Origin: Proteles cristata cristata
Taxonomy: Eukaryota; Chordata; Mammalia; Carnivora; Hyaenidae
Assembly (NCBI GenBank): GCA_017311185.1
Contig: JAESUZ010004818.1
Coordinates: forward strand, 372,001-436,000
Direction: 5' to 3'
Length of the DNA stretch: 64,000 nt
Of the stretch, positions 56,816 to 64,000 are shown in pieces. The notes under the pieces were generated by a model. The model was not told the origin of the DNA. It was given only the letters and a program-made list of their open reading frames with translations, and ran no database searches. Made by a program: the position numbers and the translations under genes. Position 1 is the first letter of the stretch. Every line of letters begins with the position of its first letter.

Positions 56816-57949
56816 CAATAGACAAGAGCTCCCCAGCACGACAACATTGTCACACGTGCAACAGACTAAAAGTTGAAAAGGCAAAGCAGCATGAAAGCGG
56901 GTCAGACCCAAGAAAGATTCCTGGGGACCTCGTGCGTGGGACAAAGCCGCGGACGGCCTTACCTGTGCACAGCTCGGAGGGGGCACAGACGGCTGCTGGC
57001 TGTGTGTGCCACAGGTGCAGTGAGAGCTCCGAGGTCCCCCTGGCATTCCCAAGTTCACCTCGAAAGGCCCAGATAGACTGCAGACCAGAAGTGTGGCCGA
57101 GCCTGGGGCTCTGTCCCTGCAAAGGAAATGGCACGGCCCCTCCTTGCCCTGGAAAGCAGCTCTGCCATCCGGCTGTGCCCGTCGCTGCTCTGGTTAGTGA
57201 CTGGGGCCGGCCCCCCGGGGCATCAGAGGGGCAGGGCACCAGCGACTTCACAACCGGAAGCCAGACACTCTGGTCTCTCTGTGAGGAGGGTGGCGTGTCT
57301 CAGAGCCACTTGCCCTTGATAGCAGAACCCCATCTCCCTTCTTGGCTCAAGACAAAGGCCCTGGGCTTATCCCTGCCTCCAGAGGTGTCTTCAGGGGTGA
57401 GGAACGGCCACTTCAGACAGACGCATGCACCCAGCTATGCCCCCGGTTCTGGGCAAACATTCTTCGTGCACCCCCGGAACCCCAAGGTTTTCATTCAGAT
57501 TCCTGCAGCTTGAGAATGAAGCGGGAATTAAAACAAAGACAAAGGGCCACTATCAGTAATTATTTCTGAAGTAACAAGCAACTAATTGGGACCCACTGTT
57601 ATTAAAAACCTATATTGCAGGCAGTAATTAAACCGAGGCTAACGAGGGTTTGGGCACCAGGCTCTGCAGCCACCACTCCATCCCCCTGGTTCCCGGTGGA
57701 GGGGTCTGTCTTTAGAGGAAATGAATGGTTTCTTCATAGTCCTCCAAGAGATCACAGTCATTCTGGAGATTTCTGCCGGGGAAGTCAGTACGGCCAGGCA
57801 GTGGGGCGAGACAAGGCACACATGGGAGAAGCTTAGGAGCCCATGGAGGTTTCTAGACGGGCTGCCATCCGCCTCAGGATGGTGACATCATGCCTTTGGG
57901 AAATGGCTGCAGGGCACTGTCAGGTCAGTGGGAAAAGAGCTGAACTGGC
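56816..57949. other. Unassigned; 193-codon open frame and TAATTA-rich block
   Basis: The + frame at 56932-57513 has no domain and scattered Pro, Gly and Cys. 57550-57640 carries four TAATTA/TAATTG-type words (agtaattattt, aactaattggg, agtaattaaacc) and is AT-rich within a GC-rich setting. Confidence 0.4.
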
Positions 57950-58165
57950 TCTTTTATAAATAGATTTATCGAGCACCTCTAACCTATTGGGAGCTCCAGG
58001 AGATGCATTTATACATGCGATTTCATTAATTCCTCCTAACAATCTTAGGAAGGATGAGCCATTAGGAACTGCTTTGTAGAAGAGGGCACTGGGCTCAGAG
58101 AGGTGATGTCACTGGAGGGAAGTCACCTGGACGCTACAGAGAGGGAAGCCAAGGCTGGAACCCAG
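57950..58165 (-). mobile_element. MIR
   Basis: atttatcgagcacctctaac, aattcctcctaacaatctta, ggctcagagaggtgatgtc. Confidence 0.75.
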
Positions 58166-58261
58166 AAAGGGTTCCTTCTGGGGGAATATTCTTGCAGGCA
58201 ACGTGGCCATATGAGGCAGGTGTAGAATCGGTGGGGACAGCTGGATGTGGCCACCTTTTAG

Positions 58262-58445
58262 TCGCCCGGCGAGCTTGTCAAGTTACCAAAACATTCCATG
58301 CCTTAGTTTCTACATCTGCAAAGTGGGGATGATCACGTCTCCCTAGTGGGTTTGCTATAAAGACTACATGACACGCTGCATATAGAGCATTGGGCGCAGT
58401 GCTTGGTGCATGGTAAGTGTCCAGTAAATGCCAGCTGTTACTACA
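58262..58445 (+). mobile_element. MIR
   Basis: cttagtttctacatctgcaa, gggcgcagtgcttggtgcat, ggtaagtgtccagtaaatgc. Confidence 0.8.
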
Positions 58446-59171
58446 GGAGCTGTTCAGGTGCTCTTGGAAGCAGCAAATTCACCATCCGACCGTGGCAGAG
58501 ATTTTGCAATAGTGGAAGCCATGGAGGTCTCAGTAGAGTGCCTGTCTGCCTCTGTCCCTTGGGAAGGGGGCAAACAAACCCAGAGGGCCAGTCTGCTCTG
58601 AGGCCACTGCCCCAGCGTTTGGGGCAGCGGGAAGCTGGCCAAGCTCCCAGACAGCCTGTCTCGGGCCGGGAGCACAGAGCCGTTGCCTCACCAGCTTGTA
58701 ATGAGCTACGTCTCCATCCTGATTAGGGGAACAATCTTCACTCAGAAAGACTCAGGGGAAGGAAGTGACAGCGTCGTGGGGACAGGGCATAACCTCACCT
58801 CCCAAGGAGGGGCTGGCTTCTGGGGAGCCGGTGACTGGAAGGTCACAGCCCGAGATGATGCCCATCTCCAGGGAGGGAGCCACGCAGACCCCACCGAGGC
58901 AAGTCTGGGTCAGAAGAGGAAACACGCTGGGGCCGGCCCAAGCCTGTCTGCAAGCCTGGAAGGCAGCTGCTCGCAGGCTCTGGTTTGCCAGGAAGGCAAG
59001 CAGGGAAACCAACATTCTCCGGGCACCTTCTGGGCACCAGGCCCGATGCCAGCCTATGATATCATCATTGCCATCAACATTGTCCTATTAAACAGAATGT
59101 TAGGGCACCAGGTTTTTCCAAAACCGTGGATTGCAGCCCACTCCTGGATTATGAAAACAGCTTAGTGGGTA
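58446..59171. other. Unassigned sequence
   Basis: A 160-codon + frame (58683-59165) has no recognisable domain. Confidence 0.45.
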
Positions 59172-59186
59172 ACAAATAGCATTTTT

Positions 59187-59637
59187 TAAGTTTTTAAAAA
59201 TGTTTTTTCTTGGGGCGCCAGGGTGGCTCAGTCAGTTGAGTGCCTGACTTTGGCTCAGGTCATGATCTCATAGTTCGTGAGTTTGAGCCCCGCGTCGGGC
59301 TCAGTGTTGACAGCTCGGAGCCTGGAGCCTGCTTCACATTCTGTGTCTCCCTCTCTCTCTGCCTCTCCTCTGCTCGTGCTCTCCTCTCTTAATAAAAAAT
59401 AAATAAAAATGTTTTTTTCTCTTATTTATTATTGAAAGAATTGTTTTAAGTTTATTTATTTCGGAGGAGACAGAGTGAGAACAGGTGAAGGACAGCGAGA
59501 GAGGGAGAATCCCAAGCAGGCTCCGCACTGTCAGTGGAGAGCCAGATTTGGGCTCGAACTCATGAAACTGTGAGATCACGACCTGAGCCGAAATCAGTAG
59601 TTGAACATGCAACCGAGTGAGCCACCCAGGCGCCCTG
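59187..59637 (-). mobile_element. CAN-SINE interrupted by another SINE
   Basis: Body at 59421-59637 ending gagccacccaggcgccc; tail at 59187-59210. Duplication acaaatagc at 59172-59180 and 59638-59646, with T-rich extension, encloses both SINEs. Confidence 0.92.
59211..59404 (+). mobile_element. CAN-SINE inserted in the tail of an opposite SINE
   Basis: Head ggggcgccagggtggctcag, tail taataaaaaataaataaa. The duplication aaaaatgttttttct is at 59196-59210 and, with one extra T, at 59405-59420. Confidence 0.95.
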
Positions 59638-59652
59638 ACAAATAGCGTTTTA

Positions 59653-60101
59653 AAAATAACATGATTTTTTAAAAATCTGAAAGAAAGAAACAAAGAAATA
59701 AAGAAAGACCAGAAAATCCCAGAATGCACTGCCCAGAGCAAGGGTTAGCATTGTCTTGCGGGAAGGCTGCATTTCCTTAGTGTGTTTGGGGGCTGGATTG
59801 TAATGGGAATAGAAATCGTGCCCATTTCATAGAATTATTGTAGGCACTGACTGGGTTACTATTTGAAGTGGTTAAAGCAGGGGAGCAGAGGCTGCCAGCA
59901 CCCCCCACCATGTCCCCTTGCACAGTCCAGCTTCCCAGCACGTGCCGACAGCATCCTGAGTCACTCCTCTGAGGGTGCTCTCGGCTGTGGAATACTTAGC
60001 CCAAGCCCAAGGCAGGGAAAAGTGTGGTGCAATTAATACCCCAGGAGCATCTCTCAGCCTGTGAGGCCTCCCCAGTGCAAGGATTCTGAATATCCCCCGC
60101 A
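59653..60101. other. Unassigned sequence
   Basis: Begins with an AAAGAAA-rich run (59680-59710), then unique DNA. Confidence 0.45.
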
Positions 60102-60318
60102 GGGGCACCTGGGCGGCTCAGTTGGTTGGGTGTCTGACTTTGGCTTAGGTCATGACCTTGCCCTTCCCGAGTTTGAGCCTCGTATCAGGCTCTGTGCTGG
60201 CAGCTCAGAGCCTGGAACCTGTTTCAGATTCTGTGTCTCCCCTTCTCTCTGCTCCTCCCCCACTCCATGCTGTCTCCCCCCGCCAAAATAAATAAACATT
60301 AAAAAAAAGTAAAAGACA
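60102..60318 (+). mobile_element. CAN-SINE
   Basis: ggggcacctgggcggctcag to caaaataaataaacattaaa. The flanks gaatatccccc and gagtatccccc match at 10 of 11. Confidence 0.95.
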
Positions 60319-60579
60319 GAGTATCCCCCTTGGTCTCTCAGAGGGTGCCCAGTGGGGCTGAGCTGCAGCGGCCTGTAGAAACACTCCCTTCTTTGTCTCC
60401 TTGCCCCTCTCTCACTCTGCTTCCTGGGGTCCCCTTCCAAATACACTTCTTGGATCTATGCCCTTGCCTGGTTCCTCATTTTATTTCGGATGAACCCAAC
60501 TTAAGACAAGCAGATCTGGCACAAAGTCAGTGCTCAATAAGTATTAGTTTGTCTGAATCATATTCACCTTGAGATAAGA
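60319..60579. other. Unassigned sequence
   Basis: 60515-60560 (aagtcagtgctcaataagta) resembles an L2 or MIR 3' end. Confidence 0.4.
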
Positions 60580-60755
60580 TCTGTGTCAATACTTGATATG
60601 CATCTTCCCATTTAATTTTCACCCGAACGTTCTGAGGTAGGAACTGTGATTGTCCCCATTTTCCAGATAAGGAAACTGAGGCTTAGAAATCTTAAGCTCT
60701 TGGATCAAAGTTACACAGAAACCTTACACAGAAACGCATAGAAAGGGGAGAGCCC
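60580..60755 (-). mobile_element. MIR
   Basis: catttaattttcacccgaac, gttctgaggtaggaactgtg, ttccagataaggaaactgag. Confidence 0.85.
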
Positions 60756-60764
60756 TGCCAGTTA

Positions 60765-60885
60765 GCGCCTGTTGTTTCTCCCATTTGACGAATGCGCAGA
60801 TGGAAAGTTCAGAGAAGTGAAGCACTCAGTTCCCACACTCGTTACGGACAGGCCGGGACCAGCACCAGGTGCTCTGACTCCTGGC
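60765..60885 (-). mobile_element. MIR fragment
   Basis: cccatttgacgaatgcgcag, gttcagagaagtgaagcact; a second reversed MIR follows directly. Confidence 0.6.
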
Positions 60886-61299
60886 CCTGTGCCTGGCAGC
60901 CATGACAGCGGGCTGCCTCAAGCACCCTGGAAAAGTCAGGCCTGGGAAGAACCCCCTCCCTTATAAACAAGACCCCGAGGCGGAAACTGGCCAGCAGGTG
61001 CAGTCCAGGAGAGAGGTGGGATGTGGATAACAAGAAGGAACAATCTTAGCAGGCTTACCAGGACTTCCAGACAGCTAGAAGTTGATTTTAATGCTTGTAC
61101 CTCAACATCTCAGCCTGTTAAATGGGGCTTACGGCCACGTATAAAGTCCCCTGTTCACTGCTGGCTTCGACCTGTGTCTTCTTACCCTGATCTCCAGCTG
61201 CCCCACCATGAGCTGTGTGTGCCTTCAGTCGGAGCTCTGTCTGCCTAAAGCTCACGGTGATTATTCGCGAAACATCTGCTGTGTGCCGGGCATCACAAT
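60886..61299. other. Unassigned sequence
   Basis: Nothing recognised. Confidence 0.45.
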
Positions 61300-61392
61300 A
61301 ACCTCTCAGCACCTCAACTGCCTCATCTCGTAAACTGAAACAATCTTAGCATCCTCTTCATGGGAATGTTATGAGGATTACACGAGCAAGTT
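61300..61392 (+). mobile_element. MIR fragment
   Basis: cctcaactgcctcatctcgt, gggaatgttatgaggattac. Confidence 0.55.
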
Positions 61393-61394
61393 GT

Positions 61395-62415
61395 ACAAAC
61401 CACATATCTAACAAAGGCCTCATATCTAGCATATGTAAGGGCTCCCAAAACTCTGCGTTAACAAACTGAGGAATTCAACTCGAAAATGAGCAAATGACAC
61501 GAAGAGTCATTTTGCCAAAGAGGATATATAGATGGAAAATAAGCACATGAAAAGATATGCAGAATCCCTAGCTATTAGGGAAATACAAAATAAGTCCCTG
61601 ATGAGACACCACCCTACACCTATCAGAACAGCTAAAATAAAAAATAGTGATAACACCAAATGCTGGTAAAGATGTGAAAAAACTGAGACACTCAGATATG
61701 GCTGGTGGAAATGGAAAATGGCACAGCCACTCTGGGAAACAGTTGACTCTTAAAAAAACAAACATATACTTGTTATATAGCCTAACAACTATTCGCTTGG
61801 GCGTGTATCCCAGAGAAATGAAGACTTCTATTAAAATGAAACCTACACATGAATGTTTATAGCAGCTTTCTTTGGAATAGCCCAAGCTGGAAACGACCCA
61901 GAAGTCCTTTAATGGTTAAACTGTAGTACATCCATACCGTGGAATATTACGCAGCTACAGCAAATGGATGAACTGTTGGTATGCACAACAACTTGCATAG
62001 ATTATGCTGAGTGACAAAAATCCAGTTTTACAAGGTCACATGCAATGTCATTCCATGGAGATAACACGGTTGCAGAGACAAATTTCTGCAGATGGAGAAC
62101 ATACGAATGGTTGCCAGAAGTTACAGGTAGAAGAAGGGAGGAGGCTGGGTATTCCTACAAAGGGGTGGCACAGGGGAGATACTTGTCGAGACAGAATAGG
62201 TCTGTATCTTGATTGCTGTGGTGGTCCCACAAATCGACACAAGTGATAAAACGACATACAACTACACTCACACGCCATCATACCAGTGTCAGTTTCCTAG
62301 TTTTTATCCTGCACCACAATTATGTAAGACGAAACCACTGGAGAAGCCTGGGTGGAGGGTGCGAGGGAGCTCTCTGTTCTGTTTTGCACCTTCTGTAAAT
62401 CCATGTTTTGAAAAA
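61395..62415 (+). mobile_element. L1M-type LINE 3' end
   Basis: Words in L1 order: cgaaaatgagcaaatgacac, caccaccctacacctatcag, gtggaatattacgcagctac, aatggttgccagaagttaca, ttctgtaaatccatgttttg. Stops in all frames show the coding part is dead. Confidence 0.9.
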
Positions 62416-62489
62416 ATGACTAAGAGTTTAGATCAGTGCCTAAGCGAGCACTTAATCAATTTAAGCTCTCAGGATTATTATTATGTTAT

Positions 62490-62690
62490 TTTCATTATTA
62501 CATCATATAAGGCATTTCATCTAATGCTCATAATAAGCTTATGAGGAAGAATGGTGGCTTTTGTTTGTTTGTTTTTACCATTTTTTGGACAGGAACACTA
62601 AGACTCAGGCACATTGGATAATTTGCCTAAGTTCACACATCCAGAAAGACTGAGAAATTGAAGCCCAAATCCACAGACCTCCTATATATA
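62490..62690 (-). mobile_element. MIR
   Basis: tttcatctaatgctcataat, ttttggacaggaacactaag, ataatttgcctaagttcaca, attgaagcccaaatccacag. Confidence 0.7.
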
Positions 62691-62913
62691 TGTGGGAACA
62701 ATGACCACTAAGGTAAAAATCTTGGCTCCTAGTCAAGCTTACAACATAGTGACTGAAATAGGAGATACAACCCAAACCCAAGCAGAACATCATGCATACT
62801 GTGTAAGTTCTGTGGGAGGGCAGGAGATGCGGTACAACATTTCAACTGAGGAGATCTGGGAAGGCTTCCTGGAGATGGTGGCATTTGGGATTGTTTTGAA
62901 AGATGAGTAGGAG

Positions 62914-63163
62914 GGGCACCTGGGTGGCTCAGTTGGTTAAATGGCCGATTGAGGCTCAGATCACGATCTTGTAGTTTGTGAGTTCGAGCCCTGGGTCGGG
63001 CTCTGTGCTGACAATACAGAGCCTGGAGCCTGCTTTGGATTCTCTCTCTCTCTCTCTCTCTCTCAAAAATAAACGAAAGAAAGAAAGGAAGGAAGGAAGG
63101 AAGGAAGGAAGGAAGGAAGGAAGGAAGGAAGGAAGGAAGGAAGGAAATAAGAAAGAAAGAAAA
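62914..63163 (+). mobile_element. CAN-SINE with tail grown into a GGAA repeat
   Basis: gggcacctgggtggctcagt through a CT run to caaaaataaacgaaagaaag, then GGAA units. Duplication agatgagtaggag / agaggagtaggag (62901-62913, 63164-63176), one mismatch. Confidence 0.96.
63087..63146. repeat. (GGAA)15 microsatellite
   Basis: Fifteen uninterrupted GGAA units (60 bases) in the A-rich tail of the SINE; flanked by GAAA units. Confidence 0.97.
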
Positions 63164-63340
63164 AGAGGAGTAGGAGCCTAGTAGGCATGGAAGGGAATAG
63201 TGGTGCCAGAAAAGGCATTTCAGGCAGCAAGACCCTGAAGGGAGGGGGAGGGGCAGGGGTACTTGGAGAATAGCAAGAACCCAGGGTAGTGAGAGCCGCT
63301 GGCGTGTAAGCAGAGCAGATGAGGGAAAAGCAGAGCAGTC

Positions 63341-64000
63341 AGTGAGCATGGGCTCTGGATGACAGGCTGGGGACTAGGCTGATTGTTCACTGAACCTCCA
63401 GAGGCCGTGCAAGTTGAAAGGCAACGTGGAAAGTGCATGTGTAGTTGAAACACGTATTGTTCTATTTATGCCAAAACAGTCAGGCAGCTACACAGTGGGC
63501 TCTGGGCTCCCAGAAGCGGGGAGCTCCTTGAGTTCCATTTAAGGACCTCAAGATAAAGTTTTCCTGGGTCCTTGCAAGGCCTAGCCCTCGCAGATCCTGA
63601 AGGCAACCTCTGTCTCCTGCGTGTCCCAGGGCCCCACAGCAGTGATCCCGGGCTCTGGAGTCCTATGTCCCAATAGCAAGTTGGGAAGTTCTCACGCCTG
63701 TCCTTACTTACTTACCTTCCTCCTCTGACAATAACTCTGTGTGGTCAGAATCCCAGGCCGTCCGGGTCATCGCTGAACCCAGGTTGGAGGTGACCACACA
63801 GAGGCGTCCAGATCCAATCCCATCCGATGGACCCAGTGCTGACTTATTTGGCACCGGCTACACGCATACCCTGCTCTCAGGGATGGAGGGGAAGGAACAA
63901 GACGCAGTCCCTGGGGGGAGAAGAGACACCCCGGCTGCACCGCACTCAGCACTGGCAGGGTCGACCGTCTGCGAGGCAAAGGGACAGACACTCCCCACAC
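63341..64000. other. Unassigned sequence to window end
   Basis: Unique DNA; an open minus-strand frame (63767-64000) runs off the edge and has no recognisable domain. Confidence 0.45.

Larger units (their letters stand above)
62820..63340 (-). mobile_element. L2 fragment split by a SINE
   Basis: ctgggaaggcttcctggaga and ggtggcatttgggattgttt precede; caggcagcaagaccctgaag and gagaatagcaagaacccag follow the SINE. Reversed L2 3' region. Confidence 0.65.

Noticed and set aside
56932..57513. 193-codon open frame on the plus strand
   Set aside because: No recognisable family, overlapped by other frames, and no supportive splice or promoter context.
62729..63349. 206-codon minus-strand frame with serine and phenylalanine repeats
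   Set aside because: It reads through the SINE and the GGAA repeat; the repeated LPSFLPSF-type peptide is the microsatellite in translation.
1..64000. A new multi-gene system (defence, biosynthetic or similar)
   Set aside because: The window shows no gene cluster; its content is mammalian non-coding DNA and layered retroelements.

Overview
This is vertebrate, placental-mammal nuclear DNA, and the repeats point to a cat-like carnivore (Feliformia, most likely Felidae). About two dozen copies of the carnivore tRNA-Lys-derived SINE (CAN-SINE/SINEC type) are present. Their bodies match the felid form: a head like GGGGCGCCTGGGTGGCTCAG, then GAGCCTGGAGCCTG and TCTGTGTCTCCCTCTCTCTG, ending in AAATAAATAAA. 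An L1 3' end of the carnivore type (ending ACAATAAACT plus poly-A) lies at 1.5-2.0 kb. No bacterial or viral gene organisation is present: no operons, ribosome binding sites, CRISPR arrays or intact transposon genes.

I find no protein-coding gene that I can name. The open frames are short (at most about 200 codons), have no recognisable domains, and many lie inside SINEs, L1 or microsatellites. The window reads as intergenic DNA or the inside of a large intron. The one exon-shaped object, an acceptor, a 140-base open stretch and a donor at about 33,662-33,801, is weak and reported as a candidate only.

Layout: 0-2.3 kb is a decayed L1 ORF2/3' end carrying a nested SINE plus L1 insert. 2.3-10 kb is mostly unassigned sequence with MIRs and a MER5-like fragment. 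9.8-11 kb holds two SINEs and an L1M tail. 12-18.2 kb holds many MIRs, two L2 blocks and an L1ME tail. 18.7-20.6 kb is an L1M broken by an MLT1 LTR, then an L1ME tail. 21-24.8 kb mixes SINEs, MIRs and an MLT1 split by a SINE. 24.8-31.6 kb is largely unassigned, with a long reversed L2 and a CA-rich stretch. 31.6-32.9 kb is L2 with SINEs. 33-41 kb holds numerous MIRs, an inverted L2 pair, two SINEs and TG-rich tracts. 41.8-46.9 kb is the densest SINE cluster (six copies). 47-53 kb holds two MLT1 LTRs, L2 and a compound microsatellite. 53-59 kb is mainly unassigned plus MIRs. 59-64 kb has nested SINEs, an L1M 3' end, and an L2 with a SINE whose tail became a (GGAA)15 tract.

The elements do not form a pathway. 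What the window records is layered retrotransposition: L2 and MIR first, then L1M/MLT1/MER5, then carnivore SINEs that often landed inside the older repeats. The most interesting observations are a probable SINE-L1 chimera, a SINE copy that lacks its 3' half yet keeps a perfect 16-base target duplication, and a SINE subfamily with shared diagnostic changes and intact duplications. Repeat names come from my memory of consensus sequences and were not run through a masking program; boundaries are approximate unless a target-site duplication fixes them.
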